Below are positions 8,952 through 18,140 of a DNA stretch of 64,000 nucleotides, one piece after another. A program made the translations under genes and the position numbers. The notes below the pieces were generated by a model, which was given only the letters and a program-made list of their open reading frames with translations, did no database searches and was not told where the DNA came from. Numbering within the stretch: the stretch's first letter is position 1; each line of letters opens with the position of its first letter. The stretch covers positions 1 to 64,000 of the forward strand of contig NZ_JAUCBM010000001.1 of assembly GCF_030362795.1 (NCBI RefSeq), written 5' to 3'. This DNA is from Pseudochrobactrum kiredjianiae (lineage in GTDB: Bacteria > Pseudomonadota > Alphaproteobacteria > Rhizobiales > Rhizobiaceae).

Positions 8952-10769
8952 ATGCAATTGCGTAACATCGCGATCATCGCACACGTTGACCACGGCAAAA
9001 CGACCCTGGTTGACGAACTTCTGAAACAGTCCGGTGTATTCCGTGACAATCAGCGCGTCACAGAACGCATGATGGACTCCGGTGATATCGAGCGCGAGCG
9101 CGGCATCACCATTCTTGCCAAGGCAACTTCCGCTGTCTGGAAAGATACACGCATCAATATCGTTGATACTCCGGGCCACGCCGACTTCGGTGGTGAAGTT
9201 GAGCGTATCCTTTCGATGGTTGACGGCGTTGTCGTTCTCGTTGACTCCGCTGAAGGCCCGATGCCTCAGACCAAGTTCGTTGTTGGTAAAGCGCTCAAAC
9301 TCGGCTTACGTCCTATCGTTGCGATCAACAAGATCGACCGTCCGGATGGCCGTCATGAAGAAGTCATCAACGAAGTTTTCGATATGTTTGCAGCGCTTGA
9401 TGCGACTGACGAACAGCTCGACTTCCCGATTCTTTACGGTTCAGGCCGTAACGGCTGGATGGCAGAAAATCCGGAAGGTCCAAGCGATCAGGGTCTGGCT
9501 CCGCTGTTTGATCTGATCCTTAAGCATGTTCCGGCACCTAAGGTTGCTGAAGGTCCGTTCACGATGATCGGTACCATTCTGGAAGCTGATCCGTTCCTCG
9601 GCCGCATCATCACCGGTCGTATTCATTCCGGTACTTTGAAGCCGAACCAGGCTGTAAAAGTGCTCGGTCAGGACGGTAAACTGCTGGAAAACGGCCGTGT
9701 TTCCAAAATCCTCGCTTTCCGTGGTCTGGAACGTACAGCGATTGAAGAAGGTGTTGCAGGCGATATCGTCGCGATTGCCGGTCTTTCAAAAGGAACTGTG
9801 GCTGACACATTCTGCGACCCTTCAATCAATGAAGCCATGAAGGCTCAGCCGATTGATCCGCCAACTGTAACAATGTCCTTCATTGTTAACGACAGCCCGC
9901 TGGCCGGGACTGAAGGTGACAAGGTTACCAGCCGTGTTATCCGTGACCGTCTGCTCAAAGAAGCTGAAGGTTCGGTTGCGCTTCAGATTGAAGAATCCGA
10001 AGATAAAGATTCGTTCTACGTTTCCGGTCGTGGTGAATTGCAGCTCGCAGTTCTGATCGAAACAATGCGTCGTGAAGGTTTTGAGCTGAGCATTTCGCGT
10101 CCGCGCGTTGTGATGCACAAAGACGAAGACGGCAACCTGCTTGAGCCGGTTGAAGAAGTTGTTATCGACGTTGACGAAGAGTATTCCGGCACCGTTGTTC
10201 AGAAAATGTCTGAGCGCAAAGCCGAAATGGCTGAGCTGCGTCCATCCGGCGGTAACCGCGTTCGTCTGGTGTTCTTTGCACCAACCCGTGGTCTGATCGG
10301 TTACCAGTCTGAACTGATGACTGATACACGCGGTACAGCGATTATGAACCGTCTGTTCCACGAATATCAGCCGCATAAAGGCGCGATCGGTGGTCGTAAC
10401 AACGGCGTACTGATCTCGAACGATCAGGGCGAATCAGTTGCCTATGCGATGTTCAACCTTGAAGATCGTGGTCCGATGATCATTGATGCAGGTACCAAGG
10501 TTTATCAGGGCATGATCGTGGGTATTCACACGCGCGACAATGATCTGGAAATCAACGTGCTGAAAGGCAAGAAGCTGACCAACATGCGCGCATCCGGTAA
10601 GGATGAAGCTGTTAAGCTGACCCCGCCGATCCGTATGACACTGGAACGCGCTCTTTCCTGGATTCAGGATGACGAACTGATGGAAGTAACACCAAAGTCC
10701 ATCCGTCTGCGTAAGCTCTATCTGGACCCGAATGACCGTAAGCGTTTTTCGAAGTCCAAAGGTATGTAA
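8952..10769 (+). CDS. typA: Translational GTPase TypA/BipA
   Basis: A 605-residue ribosome-associated GTPase of the EF-G family involved in ribosome assembly and stress adaptation. G1 ([10 protein letters not shown], near residue 11), G2 (RGITI), G3 ([10 protein letters not shown]) and G4 (NKID) motifs are intact, followed by the typical C-terminal domain with [19 protein letters not shown] and [10 protein letters not shown]. Length is the family norm. It is a single-gene unit ending at a strong hairpin; the 221-base upstream gap shows only the mgtE terminator and presumed promoter. Confidence 0.97.
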   Translation: MQLRNIAIIAHVDHGKTTLVDELLKQSGVFRDNQRVTERMMDSGDIERERGITILAKATSAVWKDTRINIVDTPGHADFGGEVERILSMVDGVVVLVDSAEGPMPQTKFVVGKALKLGLRPIVAINKIDRPDGRHEEVINEVFDMFAALDATDEQLDFPILYGSGRNGWMAENPEGPSDQGLAPLFDLILKHVPAPKVAEGPFTMIGTILEADPFLGRIITGRIHSGTLKPNQAVKVLGQDGKLLENGRVSKILAFRGLERTAIEEGVAGDIVAIAGLSKGTVADTFCDPSINEAMKAQPIDPPTVTMSFIVNDSPLAGTEGDKVTSRVIRDRLLKEAEGSVALQIEESEDKDSFYVSGRGELQLAVLIETMRREGFELSISRPRVVMHKDEDGNLLEPVEEVVIDVDEEYSGTVVQKMSERKAEMAELRPSGGNRVRLVFFAPTRGLIGYQSELMTDTRGTAIMNRLFHEYQPHKGAIGGRNNGVLISNDQGESVAYAMFNLEDRGPMIIDAGTKVYQGMIVGIHTRDNDLEINVLKGKKLTNMRASGKDEAVKLTPPIRMTLERALSWIQDDELMEVTPKSIRLRKLYLDPNDRKRFSKSKGM

Positions 10770-10791
10770 TCATACTTAAACGGAAAAATGG

Positions 10792-10824
10792 AAAAGGCGG
10801 CTTTCTTCAGAAAGCCGCCTTTTT
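10792..10824. terminator. typA terminator, probably bidirectional
   Basis: AAAAGGCGGCTTT pairs with AAAGCCGCCTTTTT around CTTCAG, with A-runs on the left and T-runs on the right, between convergent typA and the universal stress gene. Confidence 0.85.
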
Positions 10825-10869
10825 CAATATATAAATGTAGTTTTATATCTCACAGAAGATACAGAGCGG

Positions 10870-11319
10870 TTATTTTACAACCAGCACCGGCACTTTGCTC
10901 AAAGACAGAACTTCTGCAGCCTGACTGCCCAGCAACAGCTTGTTCATGCCACGACGACCATGCGACGCAATCACAATCAACTCAGCCTGATGGGTCTCGG
11001 CAGCTTCCACAATACCGACGGCCGGTGACTGATTCTCAATATGCAGACCTTCAACAGTCACGCCGGCATCCCGCGCTTTGGCAAGTGCCTGCTGTACAAT
11101 CGCTTTGGCCTGTTCAGCCATGGATGTGCGGTATTCTTCAAAAATTTCCGGCGATGTGCTCAATCCCGGTGCCACGACAATGCCATAGCTCGGAAACAGA
11201 TCTGTGACCGTCAAGACTGTGATTTTAGCGGAAAGCTCCTTGGCCAGACCAATAGCCTGCTCCAGACCTTTATTGGCAAGCTCTGAACCGTCAGTTGCCA
11301 CTAAAATATGCTTATACAT
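10870..11319 (-). CDS. Universal stress protein (UspA family)
   Basis: A 149-residue single-domain Usp protein. It begins MYKHILVATDGSELANKGL and ends with the ATP-binding loop GRRGMNKLLLGSQAAEVLS, so it belongs to the nucleotide-binding branch. The start at 11319 is preferred over 11355 because AAGGAAGG lies just before it. A perfect FNR/FixK box is centred 96 bases upstream, which suggests induction under low oxygen, as described for Usp genes in other proteobacteria. It is monocistronic and convergent with typA. Confidence 0.92.
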   Translation of the reverse strand: MYKHILVATDGSELANKGLEQAIGLAKELSAKITVLTVTDLFPSYGIVVAPGLSTSPEIFEEYRTSMAEQAKAIVQQALAKARDAGVTVEGLHIENQSPAVGIVEAAETHQAELIVIASHGRRGMNKLLLGSQAAEVLSLSKVPVLVVK

Positions 11320-11408
11320 TTTTCGCCCTTCCTTTTTGCAGTGTCTGCTAAACATTATCTGAGCAACACTTCATATTATTTATCTAAGAATTAACAGTAG
11401 AAATTACA

Positions 11409-11422
11409 TTGATCGCAATCAA
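11409..11422. promoter_or_regulatory. FNR/FixK-type box upstream of usp
   Basis: TTGATCGCAATCAA is an exact match to the TTGAT-N4-ATCAA consensus of FNR/FnrN/FixK activators. It is centred 96 bases before the usp start; an AT-rich TAGATAAATAATAT at 11373-11386 on the minus strand could supply the -10, placing the box near -41.5, the class II activator position. Confidence 0.65.
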
Positions 11423-11535
11423 AATTGTTTGTGATCCACGCCCTGTATTTCATGGCCTGTTTCAGGACAGCGAAGACGTCAGAAATTGAACCTGTCATTA
11501 TTCGGCTATAAAATAATTCTAAATTTTCATTGTGA

Positions 11536-11586
11536 TAGAATATTATTCTAATTTGACTGCATAATCTGGAAGCCTGCTTCTATAAT
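11536..11586 (+). promoter_or_regulatory. cysK promoter region with palindrome
   Basis: TAGAATA-T-TATTCTA (11536-11550) is a perfect 7-bp inverted repeat, with another ATTCTA half-site at about 11517-11522. A perfect TATAAT lies at 11581-11586, about 50 bases before the cysK start, but no good -35 is spaced correctly. This is compatible with a regulated promoter; the regulator (a CysB or Rrf2-type sulfur regulator is one guess) is not identified. Confidence 0.45.
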
Positions 11587-11634
11587 CCTGAGCCGTCAGG
11601 CCCTATGATTTGCGAAAAGATCAGGAGATTTGGT

Positions 11635-12603
11635 ATGAGCGATTCTAACAAGCCGGGCCGCGGCCGTATTTATTCTTCTATAGTTGAAACAATCGGCAAC
11701 ACACCACTTGTCCGCGTTGACAAGTTTGCCCGTGAGAACAGCGTTGTCGCCAACCTTCTCGTTAAGCTCGAATTTTTTAATCCGCTTGCCAGTGTTAAAG
11801 ACCGTATTGGTCTGGCAATGATTGAAAGCCTTGAGGCTGAAGGTAAAGCTGTTCCGGGTAAAACAGTATTCATTGAGCCGACTTCGGGCAATACCGGTAT
11901 CGCACTGGCTTTTGCCGCTGCTGCCAAAGGCTACAGCCTGATTCTGACTATGCCTGAAACCATGTCGGTTGAACGTCGTAAGCTTCTGAAGCTGCTTGGC
12001 GCAGAACTGGTGTTGACAGAAGGTGCCAAAGGCATGAAAGGCGCGATTGCCAAGGCTGAGGAACTCGCCGCCGGCAACCCCGACGCCATTATCCCGCAAC
12101 AGTTTGAAAATGCAGCCAATCCGGAAATTCACCGTAAAACAACTGCGGAAGAAATCTGGAACGATACCAATGGTGAAGCCGATATTCTGGTTTCCGGTAT
12201 TGGTACCGGCGGCACTATCACCGGTATTGGACAAGTTCTGAAAGCCCGCAAACCATCGTTCAAAGTGGTTGCAGTTGAGCCAAAAGATTCGCCTGTGCTT
12301 TCCGGCGGCAATCCGGGCCCGCATAAAATTCAGGGTATTGGCGCCGGTTTTGCGCCCAAAACTCTCGATACCGGCATTTATGATGAAATCATTCAGGTCG
12401 CCAATGAAGATGCTTTCACCTATGCGCGTCAGATTGCCCGCGTGGAAGGTATTCCGGTCGGCATTTCTTCCGGTGCAGCACTCAAAGCTGCGATCGAGGT
12501 TGGCAAGCGTCCGGAAAATAAAGGCAAAAACATTGTCGTTATTATTCCGTCTTTCGCCGAACGTTATCTCTCAACCGCTTTGTTTGACGGTCTTGACGCC
12601 TAA
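11635..12603 (+). CDS. cysK: Cysteine synthase A (O-acetylserine sulfhydrylase)
   Basis: A 322-residue PLP enzyme joining O-acetylserine and sulfide to make cysteine. The PLP lysine is K55 in [14 protein letters not shown], followed by the substrate loop [13 protein letters not shown] and the phosphate-binding [12 protein letters not shown]. The start at 11635 is set by AGGAG eight bases upstream; a longer frame from 11605 lacks a site. Single gene with its own terminator and a palindrome-bearing promoter. Confidence 0.96.
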   Translation: MSDSNKPGRGRIYSSIVETIGNTPLVRVDKFARENSVVANLLVKLEFFNPLASVKDRIGLAMIESLEAEGKAVPGKTVFIEPTSGNTGIALAFAAAAKGYSLILTMPETMSVERRKLLKLLGAELVLTEGAKGMKGAIAKAEELAAGNPDAIIPQQFENAANPEIHRKTTAEEIWNDTNGEADILVSGIGTGGTITGIGQVLKARKPSFKVVAVEPKDSPVLSGGNPGPHKIQGIGAGFAPKTLDTGIYDEIIQVANEDAFTYARQIARVEGIPVGISSGAALKAAIEVGKRPENKGKNIVVIIPSFAERYLSTALFDGLDA

Positions 12604-12630
12604 TTTAAGCAACTGAACTTTAAAATATTG

Positions 12631-12657
12631 AAACCGGCCTTTGTGCCGGTTTTTTTA
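12631..12657 (+). terminator. cysK terminator
   Basis: AAACCGGC pairs with GCCGGTTT around CTTTGT, followed by a T-run, 28 bases after the stop. Confidence 0.85.
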
Positions 12658-12890
12658 TGGCTGTTTCATAAAAAATGCAGCGTACTGTCAGCAGCCCAAA
12701 CTCTCATGCCCTCTCCGGTTTAATCACGCAAAATTCATGAAGAAAAAACCTTCAGTTCTGCTACACCTCAGCTCAAGAATCAAACCATACGGTTTGTTAC
12801 GTTATGTGGTGAAATTCCGCATCGCGCAAAGAATAAACACAGAAACTGAACGTCTTTTTCAACCCGCTTTCGTGCAAAGAACCATCATTC

Positions 12891-13334
12891 ATGACAGATA
12901 AACACTCTGAACCGTCTTTAATTCTGCCATTTCTCGCACCACTCTATGCCCGTTTTCACGATTTAGCCTACGCCGTCATGCGTGCTGCAAGCGGCGGCAT
13001 CATGGCATTCTTTGGATGGGAAAAATTGTTTAACGGCGATATGCCCCGCGATATTGAATTGTTTCAGCAATTGGGGCTGGAGCCTGCGGTGCCGCTGGCC
13101 TATTTTACCAGCATTCTTGAATTTGCCGGTGGTATTGCCATTGCAATCGGTCTGTTTACACGCCCGCTCGCTTTTATGCTGTTTATCCAGATGATTGTGA
13201 TTCTGCTGATGGTCATGATCCCGCGCGGCAGCGGTTTCCAGCTCTCAACAGTCTGGTTCGGTGTGTTTATGTATCTGAGTGTGGCCGGTAGTGGCCGCTT
13301 GTCCTTAGACCGCCTGCTTGGCAAACAGTTCTAA
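12891..13334 (+). CDS. DoxX family membrane protein
   Basis: A 147-residue inner-membrane protein with four predicted helices, typical of DoxX. Helix one carries AASGGIMAFFGWEKLF and the third region FAGGIAIAIGLFTRPLAF, both DoxX hallmarks. Role is not established; some DoxX proteins associate with redox or thiosulfate metabolism. It lies alone after cysK, 233 bases from its terminator, and ends at its own hairpin. Confidence 0.88.
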   Translation: MTDKHSEPSLILPFLAPLYARFHDLAYAVMRAASGGIMAFFGWEKLFNGDMPRDIELFQQLGLEPAVPLAYFTSILEFAGGIAIAIGLFTRPLAFMLFIQMIVILLMVMIPRGSGFQLSTVWFGVFMYLSVAGSGRLSLDRLLGKQF

Positions 13335-13340
13335 ACATAA

Positions 13341-13365
13341 AAGCCGGCTCATGAGCCGGCTTTTT
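13341..13365. terminator. DoxX gene terminator
   Basis: A perfect palindrome AAGCCGGCTC/ATGAGCCGGCTT with a T-run on the right. It may also end the small minus-strand ORF at 13412. Confidence 0.8.
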
Positions 13366-13411
13366 CATTCTCTTCACAACCGGATCTGGGAGCTATCCGG
13401 TGCAAGATATT

Positions 13412-13540
13412 TTAGTGCGCATGACGGGCTGCACAAGCAGGGCCAGGGCCACGCATATAATGGCGTTCCGGACGATAGCTTGGTGCCAGAAACTCGCGAA
13501 TAACTTTAACAACTTGACGAAACTGAACGATCAGACCCAT
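13412..13540 (-). CDS. Small uncharacterised protein (42 aa)
   Basis: A short minus-strand reading frame of 42 codons starting MGLIVQFRQVVKVIREFLAP, followed by a tyrosine/proline/histidine-containing tail (SYRPERHYMRGPGPAC) and a basic end. AGG lies a few bases upstream, and ATG ATG offers two adjacent starts (13543 or 13540). It sits between two terminators in its own 330-base space. The amphipathic N-terminus and ordered composition look protein-like, and I have a vague memory of similar short Brucellaceae proteins. Function unknown. Confidence 0.5.
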   Translation of the reverse strand: MGLIVQFRQVVKVIREFLAPSYRPERHYMRGPGPACAARHAH

Positions 13541-13694
13541 CATCCTACACCCTGATTAATTTAGAATTATTGTTTTTCTGAAGCGCAAATCGCAACAGTG
13601 AATTTAAGGTAAATATTAGCCAACAAAGGTGAACATCATATGAATTCACATGCTTAACGACCTGTTAAAAATAACCTTTTATTTATTAACTTGA

Positions 13695-13733
13695 TAAAAA
13701 ACCCCGCATTTCTTGACAAAATGCGGGGTTTTG
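13695..13733 (-). terminator. Terminator of the 3-hydroxybutyryl-CoA dehydrogenase gene
   Basis: AACCCCGCATTT pairs with AAATGCGGGGTT; on the minus strand it is followed by five T. It lies 31 bases past the stop. Confidence 0.85.
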
Positions 13734-13764
13734 ATCTGTTTCAAACCTGAGATAGTATTAATTC

Positions 13765-14646
13765 TTAACGGGTTGGTACCGGCTCATCACCACGGTAGTC
13801 GTAGAAACCACGACCGGTTTTACGGCCCAGCCAGCCTGCTTCGACATATTTAACTAGCAGCGGGCACGGGCGATACTTGGAATCCGACAGACCTTCATAA
13901 AGCACCTGCATGATCGACAAGCATGTATCCAGACCGATAAAATCTGCAAGCTGCAGCGGCCCCATCGGATGATTGGCACCAAGCTTCATCGCGGTATCAA
14001 TCGCATCCACAGTGCCGACACCTTCATAAAGCGTGTAAATCGCTTCATTAATCATCGGCAGCAGAATACGATTGACGATAAAGGCAGGGAAGTCGGCTGA
14101 AACCGTTATGGTCTTACCGAGTTTCTGTACAAAATCAGTCGAAGCAGAAAAAGTCGGCTCTTCCGTTGCAATACCGCGGATCAGCTCAACCAGTTTCATC
14201 ACCGGCACCGGATTCATGAAATGAATACCGATGAAGCGCTCAGGACGATCCGTTGTCGCAGCCAAACGGGTGATCGAAATCGAAGACGTATTGGTTGCCA
14301 GAATAGCATTGCTATGCAGATGCGGGCAGACCTGCGCAAAAATCTGCTTCTTAACAGCTTCGTTTTCCGTTGCCGCTTCAATCACCAGATCGCAAGGTGC
14401 CAGATCAGCCATGGTTTTGGCCGGTTTAATCAGTGCCAGACCGGCAATACGTGCGTCCTCTGCTAGTTTGCCTGAAGCAACCTGACGGGCCATATTTCCG
14501 CTGATGGTGGCAATGCCGTTTTCCAGCCGCTCAAGCGAAGCATCATGCAACAGCACGTCAAAGCCCGCCAGTGCGCAAACATGAGCAATACCATTGCCCA
14601 TCTGCCCCGCGCCGATAATACCCACTGTTTTAATTGTAAAACTCAT
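13765..14646 (-). CDS. 3-hydroxybutyryl-CoA dehydrogenase
   Basis: A 293-residue NAD(P)-dependent oxidoreductase interconverting acetoacetyl-CoA and 3-hydroxybutyryl-CoA. The Rossmann motif GIIGAGQMGNGIAHVCALAG is at residues 8-27; the catalytic His lies in FIGIHFMNPVPVM, and the C-terminal domain has NRILLPMINEAIYTLYEGV and GANHPMGPLQLADFIGLD. It follows etfA in the same orientation after a 384-base gap containing palindromic repeats, so it may be separately transcribed. Association with etfBA fits butyrate/fatty acid or polyhydroxybutyrate metabolism. Confidence 0.95.
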   Translation of the reverse strand: MSFTIKTVGIIGAGQMGNGIAHVCALAGFDVLLHDASLERLENGIATISGNMARQVASGKLAEDARIAGLALIKPAKTMADLAPCDLVIEAATENEAVKKQIFAQVCPHLHSNAILATNTSSISITRLAATTDRPERFIGIHFMNPVPVMKLVELIRGIATEEPTFSASTDFVQKLGKTITVSADFPAFIVNRILLPMINEAIYTLYEGVGTVDAIDTAMKLGANHPMGPLQLADFIGLDTCLSIMQVLYEGLSDSKYRPCPLLVKYVEAGWLGRKTGRGFYDYRGDEPVPTR

Positions 14647-15030
14647 GATGCGCTCCGGTCCCTTCGTATCAATAAATTTACAGCTAGAGAGTTATCTCTG
14701 TTCTGCCTACATGAGCAGCCTCATGCAAATAAGTCTAGAGCGGATTACGTTCAAACGAGATGATTGCGCGCTCTGGTTTCTTTTTGGGTCGCATTATCAC
14801 AGGCATAAAATTGATTCGATTTAGAGCATTTCCAGCAAAAGTGCGAAGCGGTTTTGCGTCGGATAATGCGTCAAAACAAATAGTTACAGCGGTTCCAACG
14901 ATTCAATCTTAACTGGAACCGCTGTAACTGTGAAATGCTTTGCCCCTGATTAAAGCAAAACGCGCCCGGATTAAATATCTGGACGCGTTATAATATCAAA
15001 GACAATCATGCCTGATTGTCATGATCCTGA
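14647..15030. other. Intergenic region without a gene
   Basis: The 384 bases between etfA and the hydroxybutyryl-CoA dehydrogenase hold a TAGAGCG...GCGCTCT fragment (about 14734-14774), the composite palindromic repeat at 14821-14939, and two small hairpins beyond it: AACGCG...CGCGTT (14957-14987 region) and GACAATCA...TGATTGTC (about 15000-15020). The latter may end etfA transcription but lack a T-run. No reading frame looks coding. Confidence 0.6.
14821..14939. repeat. Composite palindromic repeat (copy B)
   Basis: The outer arms AGAGCATTTC and GAAATGCT enclose a GCAAAA...TTTTGC hairpin unit like those in the tandem array at 18141, and a 14-bp perfect palindrome GTTACAGCGGTTCC (14884-14897) with GGAACCGCTGTAAC (14916-14929). 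Confidence 0.75.
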
Positions 15031-15960
15031 TTAAAGTGCTTTTTCAAGCTCCGGCAGAATGGTGAACAGATCGCCAACCAGACCATAATCAGCAACCTGG
15101 AAAATCGGTGCTTCTTCATCCTTGTTGATCGCAACGATCACTTTGGAATCCTTCATACCGGCCAGATGCTGAATCGCACCGGAGATACCGCAAGCGATAT
15201 ATAATTGAGGCGCAACAACCTTACCGGTCTGACCAACCTGCCAGTCATTTGGTGCATAACCGGCATCAACCGCAGCACGGCTGGCACCAATAGCAGCACC
15301 GAGCTTGTCTGCAACCGGTGTAATCACTTCGTTGAATTTCTCAGCAGAACCGAGTGCGCGGCCACCTGAAATGATGATTTTTGCCGAAGTCAGTTCCGGA
15401 CGATCACCGCCGGAAATCTTGGCTTCAACAAATTTCGACACTGCCGGATCATTGCCTGCATCAACGCTTTCAACCGCAGCTGAACCGCCTTCACCGGCAG
15501 CAGCAAAAGATGCTGTACGCACAGTGATGACTTTTTTCGCATCAGTCGTTTCAACAGTCTGAATAGCGTTACCCGCATAGATCGGACGCTTGAACACAGT
15601 CGGAGATACAACTTCGATGATCTCGGATACCTGTGCCACATCGAGAAGGGCAGCAACACGCGGCAGCACGTTTTTGCCGGATGTTGTGGCAGGGGCAATC
15701 ACGGTGTCGTAAGAACCGGCCAGACCGACCAGCAATGCGGCAGTTGGTTCTGCCAGACGGTTTTCAAGAGCATCGCTCTCAGCCAGCAGGACTTTGCGTA
15801 CGCCTTTGAGTTTGGCAGCGGCATCTGCGGCAGCTTTTGCACCTTTACCCGCAACCAGTACATCCACATCACCGCCAATAGCGAGCGCTGCGGTCAATGC
15901 CTTAGCTGTCTGGTCAGAAAGACTTGCATTATCGTGTTCTGCAAAAAGAAGAATAGCCAT
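15031..15960 (-). CDS. etfA: Electron transfer flavoprotein alpha subunit
   Basis: A 309-residue FAD-binding subunit of ETF, which passes electrons from acyl-CoA dehydrogenases to ETF-ubiquinone oxidoreductase. The C-terminal FAD domain shows SGGRALGSAEKF, VGQTGKVVAPQLYIACGISGAIQHLAGM and a final INKDEEAPIFQVADYGLVGD, all diagnostic. It starts 24 bases after etfB on the same strand, so the two form an operon. Confidence 0.96.
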   Translation of the reverse strand: MAILLFAEHDNASLSDQTAKALTAALAIGGDVDVLVAGKGAKAAADAAAKLKGVRKVLLAESDALENRLAEPTAALLVGLAGSYDTVIAPATTSGKNVLPRVAALLDVAQVSEIIEVVSPTVFKRPIYAGNAIQTVETTDAKKVITVRTASFAAAGEGGSAAVESVDAGNDPAVSKFVEAKISGGDRPELTSAKIIISGGRALGSAEKFNEVITPVADKLGAAIGASRAAVDAGYAPNDWQVGQTGKVVAPQLYIACGISGAIQHLAGMKDSKVIVAINKDEEAPIFQVADYGLVGDLFTILPELEKAL

Positions 15961-15984
15961 AATCGTTTTCCTGTCCTGACCCGC

Positions 15985-16734
15985 TTACAATACGCCTGCT
16001 TCGTTTTTGAGCTTGTCAACAAGCTCAGCAACGGAAGCCACTTTAATGCCCGCTTTACGGCCGGAAGGCTCTTCAGTTTTCAGAACTTTCAGGCGTGGTG
16101 CAGTATCTACGCCGTAATCAGCCGGTGTCTTCTCGTCGAGAGGCTTCTTTTTGGCCTTCATAATATTCGGCAGAGAAGCATAACGCGGCTGGTTCAAACG
16201 CAGATCTGTGGTGATGATCGCAGGCAGTTTGACTTCAATGGTCTGCAAACCGCCATCAACTTCACGGGTCACATTGGCAGTAGCATCTGAAAGCTGCACT
16301 TCCGAGGCAAAAGTTGCCTGTGCCCAGCCCAGCAATGCAGAGAGCATCTGGCCGGTCTGGTTCGCATCATCATCGATGGCCTGTTTGCCAAGAATAACCA
16401 GCGCAGGCTGTTCTGCTTCAACCACGCCCTTCAGAATCTTTGCAACGGCAAGCGGCTCAACAACATCGTCATTTTTGACGAGAACAGCGCGGTCAGCACC
16501 CATTGCCAAGGCCGTACGAAGGGTTTCCTGCGCCTGCGCAGGGCCGATTGAAACAACCACCACTTCAGAAACCTTACCGGCTTCTTTTAGTTTCAGAGCT
16601 TCCTCAACCGCGATTTCATCAAACGGGTTCATCGACATTTTGACATTGGTCAACTCAACGCCTGAACCGTCACTCTTGACCCGGATTTTGACGTTGTAAT
16701 CAACAACCCGCTTAACTGCGACCAGAACTTTCAT
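15985..16734 (-). CDS. etfB: Electron transfer flavoprotein beta subunit
   Basis: A 249-residue AMP-binding partner of EtfA. It begins [20 protein letters not shown], contains [17 protein letters not shown] and MGADRAVLV, and includes the ETF-beta signature region [25 protein letters not shown] split across residues 160-190. It is the first gene of the etfBA unit. A GATATCAG...CTGATATC palindrome lies 50-77 bases upstream and could be a regulatory site. Confidence 0.96.
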   Translation of the reverse strand: MKVLVAVKRVVDYNVKIRVKSDGSGVELTNVKMSMNPFDEIAVEEALKLKEAGKVSEVVVVSIGPAQAQETLRTALAMGADRAVLVKNDDVVEPLAVAKILKGVVEAEQPALVILGKQAIDDDANQTGQMLSALLGWAQATFASEVQLSDATANVTREVDGGLQTIEVKLPAIITTDLRLNQPRYASLPNIMKAKKKPLDEKTPADYGVDTAPRLKVLKTEEPSGRKAGIKVASVAELVDKLKNEAGVL

Positions 16735-16783
16735 TCGGTTAAGATCCTCTCCATTGAAGCAGCATGTGCTGCTCTCTTCGACA

Positions 16784-16811
16784 AGATATCAGCTCTCTAC
16801 CAACTGATATC
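16784..16811. promoter_or_regulatory. Palindrome upstream of etfB
   Basis: GATATCAG and CTGATATC form a perfect 8-bp inverted repeat with a 12-base spacer, 50-77 bases before the etfB start. It may be an operator or a leader hairpin; no known consensus is matched. Confidence 0.35.
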
Positions 16812-17126
16812 CGTCTGCCTCTCTGTCAGATACAATTTTAAACTATGGCATAAGCAACAACTTGCCTGATGCCGACATTCTAATATCGTATCGCAAACCT
16901 GCCTGATGCCCGCCCGATATTGTGCGAACAATATTGACCGGAATTTCAGAAATTTCATAAGACCGTAAGTCTGAACGGGAAGCAGGTCAATCGCCTCCAA
17001 GACCAAGGCTATGAAATCTCGTCATAACCATCTTCGAAACCTGAACAAGCATGTCGCAAAATAAACATGCCGGAGCGCCGGATACCTATTCGGCTATCAA
17101 AACGTCTCGAATTTTTGCAGATGCCC

Positions 17127-17235
17127 TCTAGAGCATTTCACAGTCAAGTTGGATCAACTTGACGTCGGGATAATGCGACAAACTAAAGAATCTAGAGTGA
17201 GCACTGCGATCCAACATGAACGTAAACCGCTCTAG
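17127..17235. repeat. TAGAGC-bounded palindromic repeat (copy C)
   Basis: A divergent member of the repeat family: TCTAGAGCATTTCACAGTC at the left, internal CAAGTTGGATCAACTTG palindrome, and AAACCGCTCTAG at the right. The right border supplies the TAG stop codon of the adjacent adenosyltransferase gene. The rest of 16735-17126 holds the etfB promoter region and no convincing gene. Confidence 0.65.
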
Positions 17236-17837
17236 CGCGTGAGCGCCGGAACCCACAAAATATCGTCCTGGCCCTGATTATTAGCAATACGTGCCGCTAC
17301 AAACAGCAAGTCTGACAGGCGGTTGATATAATGCAGCGCTGGATCAGAAACGATCTCGCCATCCTGTGCCGCCAGCGCCACCATGGAGCGCTCTGCACGA
17401 CGGGCAATCGTTCTGGCCATATGCAAATGTGCTGCCGCCGGTGATCCACCGGGCAGAATGAACGAGCGGAGTGGTTCAAGCTCCTCATTCAGCGCATCAA
17501 TCTCCTGTTCCAGACGATCGACCTGCGTGCTGATGATTCTTAATGGCTCATAACCGAGATTTGCAGCAGCAGCACCGGCAGAACCTGAAACAGCATCGGG
17601 AGTGGCAATATCAGCACCGAGGTCAAAGAGATCATTCTGTATCCTTGTCAGTATTGCATCAACTTCCGGCAGGATCAGCGCCGTATAAAGACGCGCCAGC
17701 CCGATTGCTGCATTCAGCTCATCAATATCACCGCATGCAATAATCCGAAGATCATCTTTACGCCGTCTGGGACCACAGGCCAAACCTGTTGTGCCGTCAT
17801 CACCGGTGCGCGTGTAAATTTTATTCAGCTTGACCAA
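17232..17837 (-). CDS. Cob(I)alamin adenosyltransferase, PduO type
   Basis: A 201-residue ATP:corrinoid adenosyltransferase making adenosylcobalamin. The N-terminal nucleotide-binding motif YTRTGDDGTTGLACGPRRRK and the GDIDELNAAIG helix are signatures of the PduO/MMAB class, with ILPGGSPAAAHLHMARTIARRAER and HYINRLSDLLFVAAR completing the active site. It is a different fold from CobA/BtuR. It follows a small membrane protein by 32 bases, probably in one transcript, upstream of etfBA. The stop codon lies in a repeat border. Confidence 0.94.
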   Translation of the reverse strand: MVKLNKIYTRTGDDGTTGLACGPRRRKDDLRIIACGDIDELNAAIGLARLYTALILPEVDAILTRIQNDLFDLGADIATPDAVSGSAGAAAANLGYEPLRIISTQVDRLEQEIDALNEELEPLRSFILPGGSPAAAHLHMARTIARRAERSMVALAAQDGEIVSDPALHYINRLSDLLFVAARIANNQGQDDILWVPALTR

Positions 17838-17869
17838 ATTGCCTCACAACGGACTGTTTCACAGACGAA

Positions 17870-18061
17870 TTAACGTCGGGCAAAATATAATGCGCCGACC
17901 ATTAACAGCACGGCGATAAACTGAAACATAATACGCAACCGCATCAATTTGTTTGATGTATTGCCATCGCCGTTTCGTAGCATATTACGCAAACCCAGCA
18001 GCAAAACCACTGCCACGGCGATCATTGCAATGATCGCTAAAAATTTGAAACCGCTGTCCAT
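17870..18061 (-). CDS. Twin-transmembrane small protein (HIG1-like)
   Basis: A 63-residue protein with two helices (about residues 5-24 and 43-60) separated by a short polar loop, LRNMLRNGDGNTSNKLMRLR. This matches the twin transmembrane proteins found beside the PduO-type adenosyltransferase and etfBA in Rhizobiales; relation to HIG1 domains is possible. Function unknown. It begins the cluster and is probably co-transcribed with the adenosyltransferase. Confidence 0.85.
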   Translation of the reverse strand: MDSGFKFLAIIAMIAVAVVLLLGLRNMLRNGDGNTSNKLMRLRIMFQFIAVLLMVGALYFARR

Positions 18062-18140
18062 CTTCTTCCTCCCGATCGCTTTTCAGCAATCCTCTGTCTT
18101 CCCCGCACAATGTGTAACAGATGCTTTTTGCGGCTGATAG

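Noticed and set aside
16797-17006. Minus-strand frame of 69 codons upstream of etfB
   Set aside because: No ribosome site, no homology recognised, and it covers the presumed etfB promoter region.
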